The position numbers and the translations under genes were made by a program. A DNA stretch of 5,129 bases from Chthonomonadaceae bacterium (GTDB lineage Bacteria > Armatimonadota > Chthonomonadetes > Chthonomonadales > Chthonomonadaceae). The DNA lies in the NCBI GenBank assembly GCA_025355115.1, contig JANXLO010000245.1, positions 1 through 5,129 of the forward strand, read 5' to 3'. Positions 1 through 5,129 of this stretch are shown one piece after another. Within the stretch, counting starts at the first letter, position 1; each line of letters starts with the position of its first letter. The notes beneath the pieces were generated by a model, which was not told where the DNA came from, did no database searches, and saw nothing but the letters and a program-made list of their open reading frames with translations.

Positions 1-551
1 GAAATCTGGTTGGAGGCGATTGGGACGTTCAGGTAGCGCTGAAGCGCAAGCAACTGATGCGGGTAGTAGTTTGAAACCCCGATTGCTCTCACTTTGCCAG
101 ACTCTACCAGCTCGTCCAGTACTTCTGCGGTCTCCTCCGGATGCGACAGCGGGTCAGGGCGGTGAAGCTGGTAGAGATCGACGTAGTCCGTGCCCATCCG
201 CGTAAGGGAGCCCTCGATGCTGCTCCGAATGTAGTTGGGTGAGTGCTCGTAGTAGCCTGATCGTATCCCTACCTTGGTTGCGATGTAAATTTTCTCCCGG
301 CTGCCAGGAACCGCCGCGAGGCAGTCCTTGAAAATCGACTCGCAGCCAGTCCCCCCATAGATGTCGGCATGATCGAAGAAGGTGATCCCCTCCTCCAGCG
401 CGGCCTCGTAGGCGGCTATTGCCTTACGGCGATGCTCGTCCCCTATCTCCGCCGGATTCCAGGTTCCCGCCAGCCCCATGCACCCCAGCGCGATTCGCGA
501 CACGGGCACGCCGTCCGGGCCGAACGGCTGCATCGGCATTGCATTCGACAT
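1..551 (-). CDS. Aldo/keto reductase, N-terminal 183 residues (3' end outside window)
   Basis: NAD(P)H-dependent oxidoreductase of the aldo/keto reductase superfamily, expected to be a cytosolic (beta/alpha)8 barrel reducing carbonyl groups or oxidising sugars; the substrate cannot be read from sequence. The visible part holds the catalytic tetrad at usual spacing: D60 and Y65 in FDHADIYGG, K93 in ATKVGIR, and H130 in YQLHRPDP. GVSNY follows further on, another family hallmark. The DIYGG and LHRPDP wording resembles the E. coli YdhF-type subgroup. Family members are usually about 300-330 residues, so roughly 55-60% is present. The ATG at 551-549 is preferred over in-frame ATGs four and six codons later because an AGAAGGGG ribosome site lies 11 nt upstream of it. 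Only 5 nt separate it from the preceding SRPBCC stop, which suggests co-transcription. The fold and class are certain; the specific enzyme is not. Confidence 0.92.
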   Translation of the reverse strand, partial: MSNAMPMQPFGPDGVPVSRIALGCMGLAGTWNPAEIGDEHRRKAIAAYEAALEEGITFFDHADIYGGTGCESIFKDCLAAVPGSREKIYIATKVGIRSGYYEHSPNYIRSSIEGSLTRMGTDYVDLYQLHRPDPLSHPEETAEVLDELVESGKVRAIGVSNYYPHQLLALQRYLNVPIASNQI

Positions 552-556
552 TAAAA

Positions 557-1015
557 TTACTGCCCCTTCTCTTCGGATTTAAGCTTGATGGCCGTCAGCG
601 TGGCCTGGAGATTGTCGGTCATTTTCTTCCTGATGAGGTTCTTCACCATAGGGCCGATGAGAGCGACATTGTACTCGTACTCGACGGACGAGTCGAAGCG
701 TGTCGCGCTCTCACCCTCCGATGTGAACTGCCAGACGCCAGACATGCTGTCCATGTCTCCGTGCAGCATTTTGAACACATCGCGGTGCGCAGCCTCGTCC
801 CAGAGATCCTCCTGCGTCCACTTGATGGTCATTTTGAACTCGCGGATGAGGCCGACCCAATCAGTAACGGTGCGGGAGCCGTCGGCGCTGCGCTCCGTCA
901 GTGTCAACGAGCGCAAGTCCTGCATGAACTCCGGGAACGCCTCGACGTCGCGGGCGACACTGTACACATGCTCTATTGGCGCGTCGATGAGGACGCTCTG
1001 CTCTATTTTTGGCAA
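557..1015 (-). CDS. SRPBCC (START / polyketide cyclase-like) family protein
   Basis: Small helix-grip protein of 152 residues, the usual length for single-domain SRPBCC proteins of the polyketide cyclase/dehydrase or CoQ10-binding type. These fold around a hydrophobic cavity that binds lipids, quinones or aromatic ligands; some are enzymes, others carriers. The N-terminus (VLIDAPIEHVYSVARDVEAFPEF, residues 8-30) shows the family opening: strand, A-P, helix, then D-x-E-x-x-P. The middle has alternating strands (TDWVG, FKMTIKW, SGVWQFTS, TRFDSSVEYEY), and residues 120-145 form the long C-terminal helix after IGPMV. No signal peptide or membrane segment is seen. The start is TTG at 1015-1013, backed by AGGAA 6 nt upstream. 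The stop is TAA. It lies 9 nt after the ROK stop and 5 nt before the aldo/keto reductase. Ligand and role are unknown; the family call is firm. Confidence 0.88.
   Translation of the reverse strand: MPKIEQSVLIDAPIEHVYSVARDVEAFPEFMQDLRSLTLTERSADGSRTVTDWVGLIREFKMTIKWTQEDLWDEAAHRDVFKMLHGDMDSMSGVWQFTSEGESATRFDSSVEYEYNVALIGPMVKNLIRKKMTDNLQATLTAIKLKSEEKGQ
563..570 (-). promoter_or_regulatory. Ribosome binding site of the aldo/keto reductase
   Basis: AGAAGGGG on the minus strand, ending 11 nt before the ATG at 551. It lies inside the last codons of the upstream SRPBCC gene, so translation of the two is probably linked. It supports the first ATG over the in-frame ATGs further in. Confidence 0.55.
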
Positions 1016-1021
1016 GAGAGG

Positions 1022-1026
1022 TTCCT
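1022..1026 (-). promoter_or_regulatory. Ribosome binding site that fixes the TTG start of the SRPBCC gene
   Basis: AGGAA on the minus strand, 6 nt before the TTG at 1015, with no nearer ATG in frame. It overlaps the TAG stop of the ROK frame, which suggests translational coupling in the intact ancestor. Confidence 0.55.
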
Positions 1027-2056
1027 ACTTTCGATCCGCTTCGCGCCACGCTAGCTCTGCCGCGCCCATGATTCCGGCGTCGTCTCCGAGTTCGGCGTGG
1101 ACGATCTTCGCGGAGGCGAGAATGGAGCCGACGGCGGTCGCTTTGGCAGTGCGCAGGGCGGTGGCGAACAGGGTCTTCGAGCGGGATATCTTGCCGCCAA
1201 TCACCACGACCTCCGGATTGAAGACGTTGACCATGTTGGTGATGCCAAGCCCGACGTAGTGGCCAATCTCCTGCATTACTTCGATGGCCAGGGCATCGCC
1301 CTCCTCCGCCGCATCATCGATCAGCTTCGGCGTGATGTGCTGCTGAAGCGCGTCGGAGTCTTCGATGTGCCGCCAGAGAATTGTGTCTCGGCCCGACTCC
1401 ATTTTCAGGGTGCAGCGCTCGACGATCGGATCGCGGCCCGCCAGTGATTCCAGGCGGCCATGCGCTCCATTGGCGCTGCTGCCCGCGCCGTCGGCGATAA
1501 TGATGTGCCCCACCTCGGCCGCACCGCCCGTCGCTCCGCGCAGAACCTCGCCTTCGATGATGATGCCTCCGCCGATGCCCGTGCCGAGAGTGAACATGAC
1601 CAGATGCCGGGTGCCTCTGCCCGCCCCGTAGCGGAACTCGCCGAGTGCGGCGACATTGGCGTCATTGTCCATCACCACATTCAGCCCCAGCTCGGCCTCC
1701 AGCATGTCGCGCAGGAAAATGTTTTTGAACGGGATTTAGAGGCCCTCTTCGTAGTGCCCGAAGTTAGGCGCCCAGACGATTCTCCCCTGCGGGACGTCGA
1801 TGTGACCCGGGACTGCGATGCCCACCGCCCCAATTTTGTCGAGCGACACGCCAGAGGCCTCCGCCGCGCCTCGCACCGCCTCGCCAATGCGGCTGACGGT
1901 TCGCGCCACCCCGCCCTTCGCGTCGGAGGTGTTTTCATGACGGCCCAGCGACTGCTCGCGGCGATCCATGACAGCGGCGCGGACATTCGTCCCGCCCAGG
2001 TCCACGCCGACCACAAAGGGGGCGTTCGATTTCGGTTGTACTCGCGCTTGGGTCAC
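1025..2056 (-). pseudogene. ROK-family sugar kinase (glucokinase-like) interrupted by an in-frame TAA
   Basis: ROK proteins are ATP-dependent cytosolic sugar kinases (glucose, fructose, N-acetylmannosamine and others). Counting from the GTG at 2056, the frame spans 343 codons. Visible are the phosphate loop DLGGTNVR (residues 19-26), GIAVPGHID (79-87), the catalytic DNDANVAALGE with D132, LGTGIGGGI (157-165) and GATGGAAEVGH (174-184). The C-terminus has NVFNPEVVVIGG and LGDDAGIMGAAELA. Codon 107 is TAA, leaving fragments of 106 residues (2056-1739) and about 226 residues (ATG 1705 to 1025). Both sides stay in one frame, so this is a nonsense change and not a frameshift. The only obvious internal ATG (1705) has no ribosome site. 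The zinc motif CxCGxxGC is also missing: the cysteine positions are S194, N196 and R201. The GTG start is chosen for GGAGGA 6 nt upstream; an in-frame GTG at 2098 would add 14 residues. It is a pseudogene, a sequencing error or a recoded gene. Family identity is certain; functional status is not. Confidence 0.85.
1736..1738 (-). other. In-frame TAA codon inside the ROK kinase frame
   Basis: The minus-strand reading around it is GAG GGC CTC TAA ATC CCG TTC, giving EEGL-stop-IPFKNIFLRD. The residues after it continue the expected ROK helix leading to DNDAN. One base change from TTA, AAA, CAA, GAA or TCA would create it. The neighbouring SRPBCC gene terminates at TAA, so general reassignment of TAA in this genome is unlikely. 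Confidence 0.9.
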
Positions 2057-2062
2057 GCAGGT

Positions 2063-2068
2063 TCCTCC
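2063..2068 (-). promoter_or_regulatory. Strong ribosome binding site deciding the GTG start of the ROK gene
   Basis: GGAGGA on the minus strand, 6 nt before the GTG at 2056-2054. It is the best Shine-Dalgarno match in the window. It supports the shorter start over the GTG at 2098, whose upstream region shows no comparable site. Confidence 0.65.
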
Positions 2069-2102
2069 AGGGAGACGTCGCTCCGCATTGAATTCCACAT
2101 TT

Positions 2103-2122
2103 AGGCAGGGTATACCCGACCT
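2103..2122. promoter_or_regulatory. Imperfect palindrome in the ROK upstream region, possible operator
   Basis: A perfect 10-base palindrome GGGTATACCC (2108-2117) is extended by AGG on one side and CCT on the other, making a 20-base dyad with 16 symmetric positions. It lies about 47 nt upstream of the GTG at 2056, in the gap between two gene groups, where a repressor site would fit. On the minus strand the core contains TATACC, a weak -10-like hexamer, but no good -35 is seen 16-18 nt away. This is sequence symmetry only; no regulator is identified. Confidence 0.3.
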
Positions 2123-2258
2123 GTGTGCGAAACGTTCCCCGTCTCATGCCGGATTTCCTGCACGGGGAGATAAAGTTCGCTGTGCCTAACCTAACCTTAT
2201 CATCCAGTTTGACTCGATCTGCCTCGATCGGAGGATTAATTGGCGAGGCTGGAGTACC

Positions 2259-3560
2259 TCAACGCCTTATGCCCGGCGGTGAAAATTGACGGGCGGCATC
2301 ATCGAGAGTCAGAATCCAGTCCTCTCCCGAGCCTGGCGGGGAGAACTCCGCTGAGGAGCCTGCCGAGCATTCGCCTGCCCCGTGCGCTTCGCCGCTTCGA
2401 GGGTCGAACCAGTGCACCCTGAAATTTTCGCCTGTGAGCCTCGACAGGTCTATTATGACCGGAAGGCCGCTCGGGAGGTAGACGAACGCCCAGGAGCCGT
2501 CCTTATCGCGAGTCGCCTGAGCATGATCGCCACCCTTGCCTGGATCGGAGAGCAGAAGCGACTGATCGGGGATGCGAGTAAGGAAGGGGCGGGATTCCAG
2601 CAGTGAGCGCAAATGCCGCATCTGATTCGCACCGGGGAGTTGCAGGGCCTCCCGCCAGGGTGTACGAGGCGAGGTGATCGGCTTCCAGTCCAGGCCGTGA
2701 AACTGCCAGATGTCGTGACAGCCATATGTGTGGCCATGCCCTCCAGCAAACAGTCCCCAGTAGGCGGATTTGCGGACATCGCTGGCGTCCAGATAGCCGT
2801 TTTCCGGCTTGAAATTGTTGGGGTGGTCTTCGTAGCCCGGCTCAGCATCCATGCAGGGCTTGACGGGATGCAGCGCGTAGTCGGCAGCGATGAGGTTGTA
2901 GCTGTCCCGGTCGCGGGCGTGGCCTGTCTGGTACATGTTGAAGTCCAGCCAGCGCTCGGAATGGAAAGGCGACGAGGAGGTCTGCTGCCCCTGAGGATGA
3001 AAGGTTCGCAGGTGTCGTACGCCGTCCCCCTTCGCAAGGCCGTCAGCCATCGACCGAATTATGGAGCGGTGCATCTCGCTTTCGACCGGGCGGTCGCCGC
3101 CCAGTATCCAGATGATCTGCCTGTCGGCATAGCGTCGCCCAAGGTATTCCCCGAAGCTGAATGCGTTCTCCGAGGTGAAGATTTCCGGCCCCGCGCCCCA
3201 TTTCTGGTTCCACTTGTCGCCCCAAGTCGGCAGCATTCCCACCCACAGACCGAGCTCCTGAGCCCTGTTCACGATGAAGTCCACATGCTCAAAATAGGCT
3301 TCGTCAGGGCGTGCCGGGTCGTTGTCCGCCAGGGGCAGGTGGCCATAAGCATTTGGCCGCTCAAACTCATGTTCCGCCAGCACAACAGCCTGAATGTCGG
3401 TGAAGCCCTGCTCTGCGCGGGTACTCAGGTAGAAGTCGGCCTCCTCGCGGTTCAGGCGGTGGAAAAGCTCCCAGGCCGTGTCACCAAGATAGAAAAACGG
3501 CCTCCCGTCCTCATGGACAAGAAACCGGCCGTTGTCGCTGACTTTCAGTACTGGCTGCAT
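2259..3560 (-). CDS. DUF4038 / apiosidase-like (GH140-type) glycoside hydrolase
   Basis: TIM-barrel glycosidase of the DUF4038 family, which includes GH140 apiosidases acting on pectin RG-II; the substrate here is inferred only by family. Residues are numbered from the upstream ATG at 3590. NGRFLVHEDGRPFFYLGDTAWELFHRL (20-46) is the family opening. Then come the barrel strand WILGGDRP with D166, the likely acid/base, and CMDAEPGYE with E250, the likely nucleophile. HTYGCHDIWQF (287-297) follows, and a C-terminal beta domain (about 350-435, with WAFVYLPSG and RVHWFDPRSGE) resembles the PF12904 domain usual in this family. No signal peptide or lipobox is seen at either start, so the enzyme is probably cytoplasmic, unlike many secreted relatives. 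The ATG at 3560 is preferred for AAGGGA 7 nt upstream; the ATG at 3590 would overlap the kdsD stop by 8 bases and lacks a well-spaced site. Co-transcription with kdsD is likely. Confidence 0.87.
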   Translation of the reverse strand: MQPVLKVSDNGRFLVHEDGRPFFYLGDTAWELFHRLNREEADFYLSTRAEQGFTDIQAVVLAEHEFERPNAYGHLPLADNDPARPDEAYFEHVDFIVNRAQELGLWVGMLPTWGDKWNQKWGAGPEIFTSENAFSFGEYLGRRYADRQIIWILGGDRPVESEMHRSIIRSMADGLAKGDGVRHLRTFHPQGQQTSSSPFHSERWLDFNMYQTGHARDRDSYNLIAADYALHPVKPCMDAEPGYEDHPNNFKPENGYLDASDVRKSAYWGLFAGGHGHTYGCHDIWQFHGLDWKPITSPRTPWREALQLPGANQMRHLRSLLESRPFLTRIPDQSLLLSDPGKGGDHAQATRDKDGSWAFVYLPSGLPVIIDLSRLTGENFRVHWFDPRSGEAHGAGECSAGSSAEFSPPGSGEDWILTLDDAARQFSPPGIRR

Positions 3561-3567
3561 GGAGATT

Positions 3568-3573
3568 TCCCTT
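3568..3573 (-). promoter_or_regulatory. Ribosome binding site favouring the internal ATG of the DUF4038 gene
   Basis: AAGGGA within a purine-rich run on the minus strand, 7 nt before the ATG at 3560. The alternative ATG at 3590 has only a GGTGAGG stretch almost touching it, too close for normal initiation. Confidence 0.5.
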
Positions 3574-3582
3574 TTCCCCGCT

Positions 3583-4587
3583 TCAGACATGCCTCACCAG
3601 ATCGTGAATGCGGAGCATTCCGATGCAGCGGGCCTCCTCGTCGAGGACGGGTGCCACGGAGAGGGCGCGGGGCCGATCCTCCATGAGGCGCAGGGCTTCG
3701 AAGGCGAGCTGATCGGGACGGAGAATGAGGGCGGGTCGCGAATTCATCATATCGGCGGCTGTGAGGGCGAAGGCCCCTGCCTGATGTCTCTGAAGTGAGT
3801 TGCGGAGATCGGATTCGGCGATGAGACCGAGCAGTCTGCCCTCCGAATCGGTGACGCAGGTGGCTCCGAAATGCTTGGTGCTGATCTCGCACAGGACGTC
3901 CATGAAACGGGTATCGAGAGCGACCTTCGGCAAGGCATCGGGGTCGGAGGACATCACGTCTCGTACGCGCAGAGTGAGGCGGCGACCCAGGCGCCCGCCA
4001 GGATGGTTGAGGGCGTAGTCCTCCTCACGGAAGCCGCGCCGCTTCTGGAGCGTCATCGCGAGCGCATCCCCCAGAGCCATCGCGACAATGACACTTGTCG
4101 TTGGCGCAAGGTTGAGCGGGCAGGCTTCGCGCTCGATGGAGGCGTCCAGGACGACGGTGGATTTCTGCGCCAGCGTCGAGCTCAGATTGCCGACGATGGC
4201 GATCATGGCGACTTCACGCGCGAGCAGAGCGGGCAGTATCGCCAGCAGCTCCTCGCTCTCCCCGCCGTTCGAGAGGGCGACGATGACGTCGTCCCTCAGG
4301 ACGATGCCAAGATCACCGTGCATAGCTTCCGAGGGATGCAGAAATAGCGCGGGACAGCCGGTCGAGGTCAGCGTGGCCGCCAGCTTGCGCGCCGCCATGC
4401 CGGATTTGCCCACCCCCGTGGTTATGACCTTGCCCTTGCAGCCGTCAAGCAGATCGAGCGCCGCCTGAAACGAACCGCTCAGCCGTCGCGAGGCCGTCTC
4501 TATTGCAGCAGCAGCCACCGCCAGCGTCTCTTGGCCGAACTCGATCTCCTCGATCACCTCTTGCTCACTGCTTGATTGCGCTGACAA
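3583..4587 (-). CDS. kdsD: D-arabinose 5-phosphate isomerase (KdsD/KpsF/GutQ family)
   Basis: Converts D-ribulose 5-phosphate to D-arabinose 5-phosphate, the first committed step towards Kdo for lipopolysaccharide or capsule; cytosolic. The 334-residue length matches the family (about 320-330). A SIS domain (about 40-180) is followed by two CBS domains (about 205-268 and 275-334). K61 (GVGKSG), E113, E154 (EREACPL) and H195 (NHPGG) match the positions proposed as catalytic in E. coli KdsD with a constant shift of two. HGDLG, LAPTTS and NHPGGRLGRRL are also typical. One oddity: the sugar-phosphate loop reads SNGGES instead of SNSGES, with Gly at 108. The start is TTG at 4587-4585, backed by GAGG 5 nt upstream; the out-of-frame ATG at 4591 soon stops. 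It lies 51 bp after the nucleotide-sugar reductase and directly before the glycosidase. Family confidence is very high. KdsD, KpsF and GutQ cannot be told apart by sequence alone, but the context favours a surface-polysaccharide role. Confidence 0.94.
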   Translation of the reverse strand: MSAQSSSEQEVIEEIEFGQETLAVAAAAIETASRRLSGSFQAALDLLDGCKGKVITTGVGKSGMAARKLAATLTSTGCPALFLHPSEAMHGDLGIVLRDDVIVALSNGGESEELLAILPALLAREVAMIAIVGNLSSTLAQKSTVVLDASIEREACPLNLAPTTSVIVAMALGDALAMTLQKRRGFREEDYALNHPGGRLGRRLTLRVRDVMSSDPDALPKVALDTRFMDVLCEISTKHFGATCVTDSEGRLLGLIAESDLRNSLQRHQAGAFALTAADMMNSRPALILRPDQLAFEALRLMEDRPRALSVAPVLDEEARCIGMLRIHDLVRHV

Positions 4588-4592
4588 AACAT

Positions 4593-4596
4593 CCTC
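4593..4596 (-). promoter_or_regulatory. Ribosome binding site deciding the TTG start of kdsD
   Basis: GAGG within AAAAAGAGG on the minus strand, 5 nt before the TTG at 4587. The nearby ATG at 4591 is in another frame that terminates after about a dozen codons. The first in-frame alternative is a GTG ten codons further in. Confidence 0.5.
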
Positions 4597-4638
4597 TTTT
4601 TCGGGCTCGAACAGGTCGCTTCCCGTTGCTGAATAGCT

Positions 4639-5129
4639 CTATGATACCTCAGAACGCCAGCAGGCGAGAGTGTCCTGCAGAGTTGTCTCGAGCGAAATTT
4701 GGGGCTTCCAGCCGGTGAGCGTTCGCAGTTTGAGGGAGTCGCCCGATGAGCAAGCGATGTCCGCAGGGCGGAGGCGGGTCGGATCAACTTCGACTTGGGT
4801 AGAAGTCAGACAGTGGGAGCGCAGGCTGTCGAGCAGTGTGCGCATGGTGATGGGAGAGCCCGTCGCGACGTTATAGGCTTCTCCGGGCTCTGCGAGCGCC
4901 ATCAGCCGCAGATAGGCTTGAACGACGTCGCGCACATCAAGAATATCACGACGAGCGTCGAGATTGCCGACCAGTATTTTCGGGGGTTGCTCCCCGCGTT
5001 CGATAGCTGCAAGCTGCCGGGCGAAGGCGGGAATTGCGAAATTCGACGGCTGGCCGGGCCCGGTGTGGGCAAATGCCCGCGCGGTGAACGCGAACTCGCC
5101 GAACCCCTGCGCCTCCGCCTCCATCGCGA
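4639..5129 (-). CDS. NAD-dependent epimerase/dehydratase, GDP-6-deoxy-mannose reductase-like (C-terminal part; 5' end outside window)
   Basis: C-terminal half (about 163 codons of an expected 300-320) of an extended short-chain dehydrogenase acting on nucleotide sugars. The Rossmann N-terminus and the YxxxK active site lie beyond the right edge; the frame is open to the last base, so the ATG at 5124 is internal. Visible hallmarks, in order, are RAFAHTGPGQ (usually RPFNHTGPGQ), FAIPAFARQLAAIERG, a VGNLDARRDILDVRDVVQAY core, and EAYNVATG. RLRPADI and a terminal GWKPQISLETTLQDTL helix follow. This combination is most like GDP-4-keto-6-deoxy-D-mannose reductase (Rmd) and the related GDP-mannose 4,6-dehydratase, which make GDP-deoxyhexoses for surface glycans. 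Specificity is inference without the N-terminal half. It ends at TAG, 51 bp before kdsD, consistent with one operon for cell-surface sugar precursors. Confidence 0.85.
   Translation of the reverse strand, partial: AMEAEAQGFGEFAFTARAFAHTGPGQPSNFAIPAFARQLAAIERGEQPPKILVGNLDARRDILDVRDVVQAYLRLMALAEPGEAYNVATGSPITMRTLLDSLRSHCLTSTQVEVDPTRLRPADIACSSGDSLKLRTLTGWKPQISLETTLQDTLACWRSEVS

Larger units (their letters stand above)
2057..2258. other. Intergenic gap between the glycosidase and the ROK gene
   Basis: This roughly 200-base non-coding stretch separates the two minus-strand gene groups and is the likeliest place for a promoter driving the ROK, SRPBCC and aldo/keto reductase genes. It holds the GGGTATACCC palindrome, a short tandem repeat CCTAACCTAACC (2185-2196), and a 6-bp inverted repeat GCCTCG/CGAGGC (2221-2226 and 2244-2249) with a 17-base loop. 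The last has no T-run and is a poor terminator. I see no convincing sigma-70 promoter and no small gene. Confidence 0.5.

Noticed and set aside
419..1259. Long plus-strand open frames (419-1054 and 585-1259) opposite the SRPBCC gene
   Set aside because: They are antisense to clearly conserved minus-strand genes, resemble no family, and long antisense frames are expected in high-GC DNA.
1025..2098. The two ROK pieces as two independent genes or a natural split kinase
   Set aside because: Both halves are in the same frame, separated by only one stop codon, and the second half has no ribosome site before its first ATG.
2185..2196. Tandem CCTAAC repeat resembling telomere-like DNA
   Set aside because: Only two copies are present; this is expected by chance and has no visible role.
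2221..2249. Inverted repeat GCCTCG/CGAGGC just after the DUF4038 stop, considered as a terminator
   Set aside because: The stem is only 6 bp, the loop is 17 bases, and no T-run follows in the direction of transcription.
2613..3686. A 357-codon plus-strand open frame opposite the DUF4038 gene
   Set aside because: It mirrors a gene with recognisable catalytic motifs on the other strand; its translation shows no domain and no ribosome site was evident.
5122..5124. The ATG near the right edge as the true start of the epimerase
   Set aside because: It would begin in the middle of the fold without the Rossmann NAD-binding domain, and the frame is open to the end of the window.

Overview
The window is a high-GC bacterial stretch, roughly 60% by eye, that looks chromosomal. 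All five intact or partial genes and one interrupted gene read on the minus strand. A KdsD/KpsF-type arabinose-5-phosphate isomerase next to a nucleotide-sugar reductase suggests a Gram-negative, LPS- or capsule-making cell. The mix of a DUF4038 glycosidase, a ROK kinase and an aldo/keto reductase fits environmental carbohydrate-using phyla, but the sequence does not fix the taxon. I see no mobile elements, CRISPR arrays, tRNA or rRNA.

Layout in the direction of transcription, from right to left. (1) 5129-4639: the C-terminal half of an extended SDR, most like GDP-4-keto-6-deoxy-mannose reductase; its 5' end lies outside the window. (2) 4587-3583: kdsD, with a SIS domain and two CBS domains, starting at TTG. 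(3) 3560-2259: a DUF4038/apiosidase-like (GH140-type) glycosidase without a visible signal peptide. These three genes are tightly spaced and plausibly form one transcription unit for surface-sugar or glycoside metabolism.

An intergenic gap of about 200 bp follows, holding an imperfect palindrome. The second set is: (4) 2056-1025: a ROK-family sugar kinase reading frame broken by one in-frame TAA, and also lacking all three family zinc-ligand cysteines; (5) 1015-557: a SRPBCC (START/cyclase-like) small-molecule binding protein starting at TTG; (6) 551-1: the N-terminal 183 residues of an aldo/keto reductase running off the left edge. These three are also tightly spaced and probably co-transcribed.

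No wholly new system is evident. The most interesting points are the ROK gene (nonsense codon in an otherwise conserved frame, plus loss of the zinc motif), a Ser-to-Gly change in the sugar-phosphate loop of KdsD, and the direct coupling of kdsD to an apparently cytoplasmic DUF4038 glycosidase.
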